This document shows positions 47,875 through 59,285 of a DNA stretch of 64,000 nt, one piece after another. Every line of letters begins with the position of its first letter. The first letter of the stretch is position 1. The translations under genes and the position numbers were made by a program. Source of the DNA: RYN-230 sp963814645 (lineage in GTDB: Bacteria > Actinomycetota > Actinomycetes > Streptosporangiales > Streptosporangiaceae); contig CAWFDX010000002.1 in assembly GCA_963814645.1 (NCBI GenBank), positions 62,001 to 126,000 of the forward strand, read 5' to 3'. The notes under the pieces are model-generated. The model had not been told where the DNA came from. It saw nothing but the letters and a program-made list of their open reading frames with translations, and made no database searches.

Positions 47875-49028
47875 GCTTCGGTCCTCTGATCCGGGGCCGC
47901 GGGGAACAGCACGGTGACCGTGGTGCCGGTGCCGGGTGCCGAATCCAGGGTGATCCGGCCGCCCCAGCGCGCGGCGATGGCCCGGGCCCCGGTCAGGCCG
48001 AGCCCGGCGCTGCTCCCTGGCGGTTTGGTGCTGAAGAACGGGTCGAACACACTGCCCAGGAGGTCCGGCGGGATCCCGCTGCCGGTGTCGGCTACCCGCA
48101 GCCGCACGGAGCGGCCGCCGGGCAGGCCGTCGCGCGCCGCGGCGGGCGCCGGCGCGGTGTGGATGGCCAGCGTCCCGCCGCTGGGCATCGCCTCGGCCGC
48201 GTTGTCGGTCAGGCTGCCCAGCAGCAGTTCGAGGTGGCCGCGGTCGGCCCGGATCGGGTCCAGGCCGGCGGCCAGCTCAGCGTTCAGCGTCGTCCCGGCG
48301 CGCAGCCGGGCGGCGAGCCGCTCCTGGCAGCCGGAGATCACGTCGTTGAGCTGGATCACCTGGGCCCGCACCGTGTCCTGCTCGGCGAACACGGTGAGCT
48401 GCCTGATCAGCGCGGCGGCCCGGCGGGCGGCGCGCTGGACGTGCTGCACATCCTCCCGTGCTTCCCGCCAGGCGGCTTCGCTGGCCGGAGCGCGCAGTGC
48501 CTCGGCGACGAAGTCGGTGTAGTTGAGCACCACGCCCAGCAGGTTGTTGAAGTGATGCGCGATCCCGCCGGTCAGCCGGCCCAGCGTGGCCAGATGCTGA
48601 GCCTCGTGCAGCGCGTGCTCGATCCGTTTCCGCTCGATCGCGTAACGCACCGTCTTGGCCAGCTGGTCGGCGTCGACCCGGCCTTTGATCAGGTAGTCCT
48701 GCGCGCCGGCGTGCACCGCGCGGAGCGCGAGTTCCCGGTCGTGATTCCCGCTCACCACCACGACCGGCAGCCGCGGCGCCCGCCGCTGGATGGCGCCGAC
48801 CGCTTCCAGGCCGTCGCAGTCCGGCAGGCCCAGATCGACCAGCACGCAGTCGGCCCAGCCGTCGAGCAGCGCGAAATCGACGTCCGACAGCCTGCCCGCT
48901 ACCGACCACAGCGTGTTCAGGCCGGCCCGGCGGACCAGCGTCTGGGTGAGCAGGGCATCCCCCGGATCGTCCTCGACCAGGAGGATGTGCAACGGTACCT
49001 GGTCACCGGTATCGCCGTTGGCCAGCAC
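47841..49028 (-). CDS. receiver-histidine kinase fusion protein
   Basis: 395-residue protein with an N-terminal receiver (phospho-acceptor Asp65 in LVDLGLPD; conserved Lys in DYLIKGR) followed by a dimerisation helix with His158 in LTGGIAHHFNN and a HATPase domain (DNAAEAMPSGG, DTGSGIPPDLL, STKPPGSSAGLGL, GTGTTVTVLFP). The receiver-first order suggests it takes a phosphoryl group from another kinase, perhaps the divergent PAS kinase, and then regulates. No membrane segment, so cytosolic. The His-His-Phe in AHHFNN replaces the usual AHDFNN. 83 bases of divergent promoter DNA lie upstream. Confidence 0.9.
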   Translation of the reverse strand: MLANGDTGDQVPLHILLVEDDPGDALLTQTLVRRAGLNTLWSVAGRLSDVDFALLDGWADCVLVDLGLPDCDGLEAVGAIQRRAPRLPVVVVSGNHDRELALRAVHAGAQDYLIKGRVDADQLAKTVRYAIERKRIEHALHEAQHLATLGRLTGGIAHHFNNLLGVVLNYTDFVAEALRAPASEAAWREAREDVQHVQRAARRAAALIRQLTVFAEQDTVRAQVIQLNDVISGCQERLAARLRAGTTLNAELAAGLDPIRADRGHLELLLGSLTDNAAEAMPSGGTLAIHTAPAPAAARDGLPGGRSVRLRVADTGSGIPPDLLGSVFDPFFSTKPPGSSAGLGLTGARAIAARWGGRITLDSAPGTGTTVTVLFPAAPDQRTEAQPRPGDTDAR

Positions 49029-49111
49029 TGGGGTACCTTCGCTACCGGACTGTAACTACTGTGAGTTATTAATGTTAGACTAAGCGTAACATCCTCCTGA
49101 CCAGCGAGGCG

Positions 49112-50287
49112 ATGCGCATGGTCCGAGTGGTGACGCGGGACGCCGCCATGTGCACGGCGGTGCTCGAAGCCGTGCCCGACGCGGTAGTCTACGTGGTCCC
49201 GGATGGCCGGATCAGTTTCGCGAACACGCTGGCCGGCCAGTTGTTCGGCTACCCACCGGCCGACCTGGCCGGACTGCCAGTCGAGGTGCTGATCCCCGAA
49301 TCCGCCCGCGCGCAGCACCGGCAGTACCGGGATGCCTATATGGCCGCGCCGCGGCGGCGGCCGATGGGCGCGGCGCAGGCCGAGCTGGCCGGGCGGCGCC
49401 GGGACGGCAGCATCTTCCCCGCCGACGTGTCGCTGGTGCCCATCCGGGTGGCCGCGGAGGAGGACGCTGAGCTCGGCGTGCTGGCCGTGGTGCGGGATCG
49501 CACCGAGCGGCTGGCCGCCGAGGAGGAGCTGGCCCGGCTCGAGTTCCTGGCCGACCGGGCCCAGCTGGAACGCCAGGTCGGCGAGGCGCAGCGGCTGGAA
49601 GGCCTGGGCCAGCTGGCGGGCGGGATGGCCCATGACTTCAATAACCTGCTCGCGGTCATCTCCAGCAACGCCTCGTTCGTGCACCAGGATGTGGCCGGCG
49701 AAGCGGACACGGCCAAGTGGCGCAAGGTCAGCCAGGATCTCGACGAGCTGGAGAACGCCGCCGACCGGGCCGCGGCGCTGACCCGGCAGCTGCTCGCCTA
49801 CTCGCGGACCCAGCAGGCGGAACCGCAGGTGCTCGACCTGAACGAGGTGATCGACGGGCTGGCCGATCTGCTCGGCCGCACCCTGGGTGGCCGGATCGAG
49901 CTGGTCCTGGAGCTGGATCCCGGGCTGGGCCGGGTGCTGGCCGACTACGGCCAGCTCGAGCAGGTGCTGGTCAACCTGGTGGTCAATGCCCGGGATGCGA
50001 TGCCGGACGGCGGCCGGCTGACGATCCGGACCGCGGACGCTCAGGTCGATGATCCTGACCTGGCCGGAGCGCCCTGCGGGCGGCCGGGCCGGTTCGCCCG
50101 GCTGGACGTCCGCGACACCGGTCGCGGCGTGCCCCCGGCGGTGGTCAGCCGGCTGTTCGAGCCGTTCTTCACCACCAAGCCGAGCGGCCAGGGCGCCGGG
50201 CTGGGCCTGGCCACCGTGCAAGGCATCATCCGGCGGGCCGGTGGCCGGCTCGAAGTCAGCTCGGCACCTGGCCGGGCACCACGATGA
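49112..50287 (+). CDS. PAS-domain sensor histidine kinase (kinase half of a split hybrid)
   Basis: 391-residue cytosolic kinase: PAS domain (about residues 10-130, DAVVYVVPDGRISFANTLAGQLFGYPP), coiled coil, HisKA with His174 in LAGGMAHDFNN, and HATPase (VNARDAMPDGG, DTGRGVPP, TKPSGQGAGLGLATVQGI). The end SSAPGRAPR is abnormal: in hybrid kinases this point reads GRGTTMTVLLP and runs into a receiver. One missing base before 50280 gives the stop here, and the receiver follows in another frame at 50284. The gene is thus probably one hybrid kinase split by an indel, or a natural split coupled by ATGA. Between the divergent start codons lies TGTTA-N9-TAACA (49073-49091). Confidence 0.88.
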   Translation: MRMVRVVTRDAAMCTAVLEAVPDAVVYVVPDGRISFANTLAGQLFGYPPADLAGLPVEVLIPESARAQHRQYRDAYMAAPRRRPMGAAQAELAGRRRDGSIFPADVSLVPIRVAAEEDAELGVLAVVRDRTERLAAEEELARLEFLADRAQLERQVGEAQRLEGLGQLAGGMAHDFNNLLAVISSNASFVHQDVAGEADTAKWRKVSQDLDELENAADRAAALTRQLLAYSRTQQAEPQVLDLNEVIDGLADLLGRTLGGRIELVLELDPGLGRVLADYGQLEQVLVNLVVNARDAMPDGGRLTIRTADAQVDDPDLAGAPCGRPGRFARLDVRDTGRGVPPAVVSRLFEPFFTTKPSGQGAGLGLATVQGIIRRAGGRLEVSSAPGRAPR

Positions 50288-50742
50288 CCGTGCTGCTGCC
50301 GGCCACCGAGGCGGCGGCCGCCTGCCCGGGGCGGGCCGCGAACGGACCGCCGCAGCCGCTGCGCGGGTCCGGTGAGCTGGTGCTGGTGGTGGAGGACGAG
50401 GCCAGCATCCGGGAGGCCACCCGGCGGGTACTGGCCGGCCACGGCTACCGGGTGCTCACCGCGGCCTGCGGCGAGGAGGCGCTGGCTATCGCGGCCCGCG
50501 AGCCGGAGCCGGTTGATGTGTTGCTCACCGACGTGATGATGCCGAACATGCTGGGCACGGAGGTCGCTGACCGGCTCCGCGGCATGCAGCCGGGCCTGCG
50601 GGTGCTGTTCATGTCCGGATACGCCCAGGGCCTGCTGAGCGCCCAGGGCGGGGTGCAGCCCAGGATGGAGCTGATCGAGAAGCCGTTCACCCATCCCGAT
50701 CTGCTGGCCAAAGTGCGCGAGGTGCTCGGTGCCCCGGCCTGA
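50284..50742 (+). CDS. receiver domain (detached half of hybrid kinase)
   Basis: 152 residues. The first 10 (MTVLLPATEA) are the tail of a HATPase domain, which shows that this frame belongs to the kinase upstream. A linker and a receiver follow: LVLVVEDEASIREATRRVL, phospho-acceptor Asp83 in LLTDVMMPNML, VLFMSGYAQG and the conserved Lys in LIEKPFTHPDLLAKV. The ATG overlaps the kinase stop as ATGA, so it could be translated by coupling. As a separate protein it would be a free phosphoacceptor. Confidence 0.85.
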   Translation: MTVLLPATEAAAACPGRAANGPPQPLRGSGELVLVVEDEASIREATRRVLAGHGYRVLTAACGEEALAIAAREPEPVDVLLTDVMMPNMLGTEVADRLRGMQPGLRVLFMSGYAQGLLSAQGGVQPRMELIEKPFTHPDLLAKVREVLGAPA

Positions 50743-50861
50743 GTTACCATCTGCACGCCAATGCATATGTGCAGAAGCCGGTGGACGTGTACCAGTTTAT
50801 GCACGTTATCAAGTTCATGGACGAGTTCTTCGTCTCCATGGCCCGGCTTCTCTCCCGGTAA
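50739..50861 (+). pseudogene. C-terminal remnant of an Rcp1-type response regulator
   Basis: Starting at the receiver stop, one frame reads LSYHLHANAYVQKPVDVYQF then HVIKFMDEFFVSMARLLSR and a stop. This is the last 40 residues of Rcp1-family response regulators, whose end is typically SY.LHANAYVTKPVD..F....I..FFVTVVRLP. The phospho-acceptor part is missing. Too short for gene finders. It suggests a deletion between the hybrid kinase and a former rcp gene. Confidence 0.75.
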
Positions 50862-50958
50862 CCATAGTCTTGCCAGCGGGCAGGCGCTCCGATAATGTCC
50901 CCGGGTAATGCGTCGGTCCAGGGGGGGCCAGCGTGAATTTCGCGCTAGGGGGCTTTTG

Positions 50959-52077
50959 GTGCGCAAATTCTTCATCGCCGCGTGCGCCAGCACGGCAGTC
51001 ATTGGCATGTCCATGTTTTCGGCCGCCGCCGCGTCCGCGGCAGAGTCCGGGCCGGCGGCTGCGGCACATGCCGGATCAGTCATCGTCGTCGGGTCTGACC
51101 AGTCCATCCAGCGGGCCGTCAACCGGGCTCACCCGGGCACCACGATCCTGCTCAAGAAGGGCGTGTACCACCAGGCCGTGCTGATCCGCAAGGACCGTAT
51201 CACGCTGCGCGGCGCGGGCAACTCGCTGCACGGCACCGTGCTCCGGCCGCCCCGCCGCCGGCCGCGCACGCTGTGCAGCAGCAATTTCGGCGTCACCGGG
51301 GTGTGCGTCCTGGCCAGGAAACTCGACCCGGAGACGGGCGCGGTATTCCAGCGGGTCCGCGGCGTCAGGGTGACCGGCATCTACGTGGCCGGCTTCCCGG
51401 GCAACGGCGTCTTCGGCTACGGCACCAATGGGCTGACCGTGACCCGGGTTTCCGCGTTCCACGACGGCGATTACGGTATTTCCCGGTTCGTTTCCACGCA
51501 TACCGTGTTCACCGACGATATCGCGGTGGGCAACGACGAGGCCGGCTTCCATGTCGGCGATTCGCCGCTGGCCGACACCCTGGTGCGTAACGACATCGCG
51601 GAGGGCAATGAATTCGGGATCTTTGTCCGGCACGCCCGGCACGTGACCGTCTCGCACAATCTGGTCACCGGGAACTGCCAGGGCATCCTGGTGCTGGATG
51701 ACGGCCAGCGGGGCGGGGCGGATAACGCCCGGATCGCGCACAACACCGTCATCCGGAACAACAGGTTCTGCCCGAAGCGCGGCGACACGCCGGTCGCCGT
51801 GAAGGGCGGCGGCATCCTGCTGTTCGGTGCCACGCACACGCTGGTTATCCACAACGTGGTGCGCGGCAACCAGGGTCACCTGTTCAACTCGGGCGGGATC
51901 GTGCTGCTCAGCGCGGCCCGGCTCACCAAGGGGGCCAACCCGAGCTTCGACACGATCCTGGACAACCGGGCCTTCAACAACCACCCGGCCGACCTGATCT
52001 GGGACCGCACCGGGGTGGGCAACCGGTTCCGCGGCAACAAGTGCGGCAAGTCCATCCCGCGTGGGCTCTGCCGCTGA
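50959..52077 (+). CDS. secreted right-handed parallel beta-helix protein
   Basis: 372-residue exported protein. Signal peptide MRKFFIAACASTAVIGMSMFSAAAASAAE; the GTG at 50959 is chosen because it begins exactly there, behind CTAGGGGGC. The mature part is a parallel beta-helix (nosD/pectate-lyase-like PbH1 repeats): SIQRAVNRAHPGTTILLKKGVYH, then repeats such as GVRVTGIYVAGFPGNGVFGYG, HVTVSHNLVTGNCQGILVLD and HTLVIHNVVRGNQG. Probably a carbohydrate-binding or -cleaving surface protein; no catalytic residues can be assigned. A perfect terminator follows. Unrelated in frame to the broken beta-helix gene at 14108, but of the same fold class. Confidence 0.88.
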   Translation: MRKFFIAACASTAVIGMSMFSAAAASAAESGPAAAAHAGSVIVVGSDQSIQRAVNRAHPGTTILLKKGVYHQAVLIRKDRITLRGAGNSLHGTVLRPPRRRPRTLCSSNFGVTGVCVLARKLDPETGAVFQRVRGVRVTGIYVAGFPGNGVFGYGTNGLTVTRVSAFHDGDYGISRFVSTHTVFTDDIAVGNDEAGFHVGDSPLADTLVRNDIAEGNEFGIFVRHARHVTVSHNLVTGNCQGILVLDDGQRGGADNARIAHNTVIRNNRFCPKRGDTPVAVKGGGILLFGATHTLVIHNVVRGNQGHLFNSGGIVLLSAARLTKGANPSFDTILDNRAFNNHPADLIWDRTGVGNRFRGNKCGKSIPRGLCR

Positions 52078-52089
52078 CCTAGTTAGTTC

Positions 52090-52140
52090 CTGATCCCGCG
52101 GGGCGGCCAGCCAGGCCGCCCCGCGGTTTCGCGGGATCAG
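52090..52140. terminator. bidirectional terminator, nested inverted repeats
   Basis: A perfect 13-bp stem CCGCGGGGCGGCC / GGCCGCCCCGCGG (52096-52108 and 52114-52126) followed by TTT, nested in CTGATCCCGC / GCGGGATCAG (52090-52099 and 52131-52140). It serves the beta-helix gene and overlaps the stop of the convergent SRPBCC gene. Confidence 0.85.
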
Positions 52141-52619
52141 CGCAGCGACGCGGCGACCTGCTCCAGGTGGTCGAAAGACTCGTTCATCCCCTCTTCCATT
52201 CCCGAGTTGAGGTGCATGTCGCGGTGCTCCTGGCTGGTGTGCTCGACCAGGACGGTCAGCGTGGTCTGCCCGTCCTGCTCGGCGAACGTGGCCGTGCTCA
52301 CCGCCGCGGCGTCCGGCATCCCCTCGAACACCTCGGTGCAGACGATGCGCTCGTCCGGGACGATCTCCCGGTACTCGCCGTGGAACGCGACCTCGAACCC
52401 GCCGTTGGCCGTCATCACGTACCGCCACCTGCCGCCCGGCCGGAGGTCAACCTCGGCGCTGGTGACCTCGCCCCGGTCCCCGGCCCACCAGCGGCGGATC
52501 AGGTCCGGCGTGGTCCAGGCCCGGTAGACCAGGTGCCGCGGTGCGTCGAACTGCCGCGTGATCATGATCTGGGTGCTCGCCGGGAGCGTCACCACCGCAC
52601 TACGAGTCGCTGCCGCCAT
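52137..52619 (-). CDS. SRPBCC (AHSA1-like) domain protein
   Basis: 160-residue START/Bet v1-fold protein: ITRQFDAPRHLVYRAWTTPDLIRRWW, then RPGGRWRYVM and the C-terminal GMEEGMNESFDHLEQVAASL. Such proteins encoded beside an ArsR regulator are common in actinobacteria; they bind hydrophobic ligands or act as Hsp90 activators. Start is ATG 52619, inside the ArsR gene (20-base overlap), so they form an operon. The ligand is unknown. Confidence 0.9.
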   Translation of the reverse strand: MAAATRSAVVTLPASTQIMITRQFDAPRHLVYRAWTTPDLIRRWWAGDRGEVTSAEVDLRPGGRWRYVMTANGGFEVAFHGEYREIVPDERIVCTEVFEGMPDAAAVSTATFAEQDGQTTLTVLVEHTSQEHRDMHLNSGMEEGMNESFDHLEQVAASLR

Positions 52620-52956
52620 CGTCGTCCTCCCTGTCCTTGAGTTCCGTCAGCACGGCGTCCAGCCGGCTGAACCGCTCGGTCCACAGGTCCTGGTAGGCCT
52701 GCACCCAGTCGTGGATCGGCTTGAGCGGTACGGCGTTGAGCCGGTACAGCCGCTGCCGTCCTGCGTCGCGCACCTCCACCAGGCCGACCTCGCGCAGCAC
52801 CCGCAGATGCTTAGAGACCAGTGGCTGGGCCAGGCCGAGCAGTTCGACCAGGTCGTTCACTGGCCGCTCACCCCCGGCCAGGGCATCCAGAATCTGCCGC
52901 CGCCGCGGCTCGGCGACCGCGTTGAACGCGTCCGCTGTGGTTGCTGCCCTGGCCAT
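52600..52956 (-). CDS. ArsR family transcriptional regulator
   Basis: 118-residue ArsR/SmtB regulator with winged HTH RRRQILDALAGGERPVNDLVELLGLAQPLVSKHLRVLREVGLVEVR and RQRLYRLN. The metal-binding ELCVCDL motif is absent, so it senses something other than metal, as in other ArsR-SRPBCC pairs. Start ATG 52956. The promoter elements stand so close that the mRNA is probably leaderless. The first gene of a two-gene operon. Confidence 0.93.
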   Translation of the reverse strand: MARAATTADAFNAVAEPRRRQILDALAGGERPVNDLVELLGLAQPLVSKHLRVLREVGLVEVRDAGRQRLYRLNAVPLKPIHDWVQAYQDLWTERFSRLDAVLTELKDREDDDGGSDS

Positions 52957-52990
52957 GACCCAATCATATACCGATATGGGAATACGTCAA
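52957..52990 (-). promoter_or_regulatory. leaderless arsR promoter with operator dyad
   Basis: On the minus strand a consensus -35 TTGACG (52985-52990), a 16-base spacer and a -10 TATGAT (52963-52968) end six bases before the ATG, so transcription should start at the ATG itself. The dyad CATAT-N4-ATATG (52965-52978) overlaps the -10 and is a likely ArsR operator. Confidence 0.7.
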
Positions 52991-53059
52991 CGCGTGGCTG
53001 TTCGTGGGCGGTTCCGGGGTGGTCGCGGGTGGGCGCGGCTGGTTCCGGGGTGGCGGGTG

Positions 53060-54256
53060 TCAGCCGGCCAGTTCCTGCTCCAGCCAGGTCCGGCCGCGGG
53101 TCCGGGCGGACAGCCGGACCCCGCCGAGCAGGCCGGCCAGCCGCTCCGCCGCGGCCTCGGCCGCGGTGACGGCCGCGGACCCGGCGTCTTCCAGGAACCG
53201 GCAGACGATCTCGCCGCCGCGGTCCTGGGCCCAGCCGCCGACGATCCGGCCGTCCCACCAGATGGTCGGGCCGATGTTGCCGGTCTGGTCGAACAGCCGT
53301 GGGCCGTGCTCGCCGAGGAACCAGTCCCGCTGCTGCCAGCCCATCGGGGTGGAGTCCAGCCCGGGCAACAGCGCCGCCCACGGCTCCACCTCGGGGGCCG
53401 GCGCCAGGTCGTCGGCCAGTGCGATGCCGGGTACCCCGTCCAGGTCTACCTCGGCCGGCTTGAGCTCGGTGAGCACCCGGCGCAGCTGGGTCTTGCCCCA
53501 GCCGGCCCACCAGCGCAGGTCGTCCGATGTGGCCGGGCCGTAGGCCTGCAGCCAGCGCCGGGCCAGTTCCACCTCGGCCGCCTCGGTCGGCCAGCCGTCC
53601 AGCCCGCCCGGGCACCACAACTCCATCGGTGACCACCGGTACTGGTGCGAGCTCCACGAGCCGCGCGGCCGTCCGCGCACCGCCTGGCCCTGCGCGGCCA
53701 GCAGGAACAGTACCCGGCTGGCCACATTCTGCCGGCCTTCGTAAGCCTTGCCCCGGGCCAGCACGATCTGGGTGCGCAGCCGCGGGTCGTCGTCGGCCAG
53801 TTCGGCCGCGGTCGCCTCGCCGCGGGCGGCGAGCGCCGCGAGCGCGGCCTGCTCCACCCCGGCCAGCCAGGTGTCCACGTCGCCAGATATGCCGGCTTCG
53901 GCCAGCCGGCCGAGCACCTTGCGCCGCTCCCGGGCGGCCACCGCCCGGGAGCAGGCCGCCTGGATCAGTGCCGCGTTGTCCAGCGTGGCCAGGAACACGG
54001 TCCGGCGCATGCCGAGCAGCCGGATCAGGGTCCGGTCCTGGTACAGCGCGCGCTCCACGTCGGCCACGTCCCCGCCCGCCAGCCGGGCCAGGATGCCCAG
54101 GTAGGCCGAGGACGGGTCGGTGCCGTGCACCGCGACCAGCGACGCAGCCACCCCGGCCGGCCCGCGGGGCTGGGCGGCGGGCTGGCTGCCCGGGGCCAGC
54201 CGGTGCCGCAGGCCCAGCCGGGCCCGCCGGTCCCGGACACTGATCCGTGGCGTCAT
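53060..54256 (-). CDS. winged-helix DNA-binding protein (HTH_42 / YcaQ-like)
   Basis: 398-residue protein of the winged helix DNA-binding domain-containing family (HTH_42; relatives are the YcaQ/AlkX DNA glycosylases that unhook crosslinks). Visible blocks: AASLVAVHGTDPSSAYLGILARL, DRTLIRLLGMRRTVFLATLD, WLQAYGPATSDDLRWWAGWGKTQLRRVL and NIGPTIWWDGRIVGGWAQDR. The catalytic QxQ/Q.D motif of YcaQ cannot be confirmed by eye. Its start overlaps the TetR gene stop by four bases (ATGA), so the two are one operon and TetR may regulate it. Function uncertain. Confidence 0.85.
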   Translation of the reverse strand: MTPRISVRDRRARLGLRHRLAPGSQPAAQPRGPAGVAASLVAVHGTDPSSAYLGILARLAGGDVADVERALYQDRTLIRLLGMRRTVFLATLDNAALIQAACSRAVAARERRKVLGRLAEAGISGDVDTWLAGVEQAALAALAARGEATAAELADDDPRLRTQIVLARGKAYEGRQNVASRVLFLLAAQGQAVRGRPRGSWSSHQYRWSPMELWCPGGLDGWPTEAAEVELARRWLQAYGPATSDDLRWWAGWGKTQLRRVLTELKPAEVDLDGVPGIALADDLAPAPEVEPWAALLPGLDSTPMGWQQRDWFLGEHGPRLFDQTGNIGPTIWWDGRIVGGWAQDRGGEIVCRFLEDAGSAAVTAAEAAAERLAGLLGGVRLSARTRGRTWLEQELAG

Positions 54257-54927
54257 TCGGTCTCGGCTTCGCTGCTGTTCGCGAGCTCCAGGTGCATCCG
54301 GATCAGCTGCTTGGCGTGCTGGATGACGTCGTCAGCGCCGTCCGGGTGCACCGCGAAGGCGAACTTGACCAGGGCGTCCGCGATCTTGATGGCGATGACC
54401 AGGGACTGCTCGGATGGCAGGCTGGGATCGTCGCCGTGCTCGGCGGCCAGCAGTTCGGCCATCCGCCCGGCCAGGTGCGAGTCGTTGTCGCCGGTGGGGC
54501 CGAGCAGGTGCACGTCGGCCACGTCGCCGAAGCGCACCACCCGGAATCCCGGGTCCTCCCGGCACATCGCGACGAACAGGTCCACTGCGGCGTCCGCCGT
54601 GGCCGGCCAGTCCTCGAGCGTGCCGGACCGGAGGGCGACCTCCACCCGGGCCAGGTAGCGGTCCAGGTTGCGGGCGGCCAGTGCCTGCATGATCTCCCGT
54701 TTGTCCGCGAAGAACTGGTACAGCACCCCGGGCGATACCCCGGCTCGCAGGGCCACCTGCGAAGTCGTCATCTTCTCGTAGCCACGCTCGGCCACCAGCA
54801 GACCGGCCGCGTCCAGGATCCGGCCGATCCGGATCGCGTTCCGTTCCGCCGCAGGCAGCTTGCGCAGTGGCACCTCGGGATCTGGCTCGGTCATGCCGGG
54901 GGCCCCCAGCCGCTCGTGCTCCAGCAT
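54253..54927 (-). CDS. TetR family transcriptional regulator
   Basis: 224-residue TetR regulator. HTH: RIGRILDAAGLLVAERGYEKMTTSQVALRAGVSPGVLYQFFADKREIMQAL. The C-terminal ligand domain is family-variable. The ATG at 54927 begins MLEHERLG; a GTG at 54963 or ATG at 54894 is possible too. The stop overlaps the start of the winged-helix gene (ATGA), so it is co-transcribed with it. The target and ligand are unknown. It starts 71 bases after the end of metH. Confidence 0.9.
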   Translation of the reverse strand: MLEHERLGAPGMTEPDPEVPLRKLPAAERNAIRIGRILDAAGLLVAERGYEKMTTSQVALRAGVSPGVLYQFFADKREIMQALAARNLDRYLARVEVALRSGTLEDWPATADAAVDLFVAMCREDPGFRVVRFGDVADVHLLGPTGDNDSHLAGRMAELLAAEHGDDPSLPSEQSLVIAIKIADALVKFAFAVHPDGADDVIQHAKQLIRMHLELANSSEAETE

Positions 54928-54998
54928 GAAATCGAGTATCACCCGTGACCGGGCCGGCTGCACGGCGGTTCAGCCTGGCCGGGAGTGTCGCGCGGCGC

Positions 54999-58631
<3,633 letters not shown>

Positions 58632-58644
58632 TCTGTGCGGGTCA

Positions 58645-58662
58645 CCTCCTGATATCAGGAGG
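58645..58662 (-). promoter_or_regulatory. SD-sequestering palindrome, expression platform of the riboswitch
   Basis: CCTCCTGATATCAGGAGG is a perfect 18-bp palindrome. Its 3' half is the metH Shine-Dalgarno AGGAGG; its 5' half is the end of the aptamer, the part that pairs as GCGCCTC in the pseudoknot. Ligand binding should free the SD, making a translational ON switch. Confidence 0.75.
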
Positions 58663-58729
58663 CGCCCTTGCCGAGGTCGTGCCGGCCGAGCGTGGCGGGG
58701 CTGACCCCGTTGCAGCGCCTCTCGGCCTG
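58655..58729 (-). ncRNA. S-adenosylhomocysteine (SAH) riboswitch upstream of metH
   Basis: On the minus strand the sequence shows the SAH aptamer hallmarks: GGCCGAG (stem P1 left), then AGGCGCTGCAACGG, a CCCGCC element, CTCGGCC (P1 right) and a late GGCAAGGGCGCC. GAGGCGC of the 5' part can pair with GCGCCTC of the 3' part as the pseudoknot. The order and the GCGCTGCAACGG core match the ahcY/metH SAH-riboswitch consensus. It sits 24 bases before the metH start. SAH accumulation would raise MetH, which recycles homocysteine. Confidence 0.85.
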
Positions 58730-58768
58730 TGCCCATCATACGGGTAGCGGCAGAAGGGAGGCCGGCCC

Positions 58769-59239
58769 ATGCCACCAGAGGTGCAGGTCCGCCGGGTGTA
58801 TGACGAGCCGGAGTCACGCGATGGCGCCCGCGTGCTGGTCGACCGGCTGTGGCCCCGCGGGCTGCGCAAAGATGCGGCACACCTGGACGAGTGGGCCAAG
58901 GACGTCGCCCCGTCCACCGAGCTGCGCAAGTGGTACGCGCACGACCCAGCCAAGTTCGCTGAGTTCTGCCGCCGCTACACGGCCGAGCTGGCCACCGGCG
59001 CACCGCGGGCCGCCCTGGATCAGCTAGCCGCGCGGGCCGCGGCCGGGCCGGTCACCCTGCTCACCGCGACCCGGGACGCCGCGCACAGCGAGGCCGCCGT
59101 GCTGGCCGGCCTGCTCCGCCGGCGCGGCGAGGACCCGGCCGCCGAGGCCGGCGAGCCGGCCTGCTACGCGCACCTGGTCTGCCCGGAGTGCGGCGCGGTG
59201 ACCAGCGAAGGTCATCGCGACGGCTGCGGCTCAGCCTGA
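58769..59239 (+). CDS. DUF488 family protein with C-terminal zinc ribbon-like motif
   Basis: 156-residue DUF488 protein. Family blocks: RRVYDEPESRDGARVLVDRLWPRGLRKD, then WAKDVAPSTELRKWYAHDPAKFAEFCRRY and VTLLTATRDAAHSEAAVLAGLL. The end CPECGAVTSEGHRDGC can form a four-Cys/His metal site, unusual for short family members. Start ATG 58769 behind AGAAGGGAGG. Divergent from metH with 138 bases of riboswitch DNA between. Function unknown in the family. Confidence 0.85.
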   Translation: MPPEVQVRRVYDEPESRDGARVLVDRLWPRGLRKDAAHLDEWAKDVAPSTELRKWYAHDPAKFAEFCRRYTAELATGAPRAALDQLAARAAAGPVTLLTATRDAAHSEAAVLAGLLRRRGEDPAAEAGEPACYAHLVCPECGAVTSEGHRDGCGSA

Positions 59240-59254
59240 GCCAGCCGAGGCGCT

Positions 59255-59270
59255 GCACGGGATACCGTGC
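59255..59270. terminator. short hairpin after the DUF488 gene
   Basis: GCACGG-GATA-CCGTGC, perfect 6-bp stem, 16 bases after the DUF488 stop. A weak candidate; two GATGAGTAG copies follow at 59276 and 59300. Confidence 0.45.
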
Positions 59271-59285
59271 CCCCGGATGAGTAGC

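Noticed and set aside
58632..59003. Upstream extension of metH to 59003
   Set aside because: The extension is encoded across the SAH riboswitch and DUF488 gene and lacks MetH similarity.
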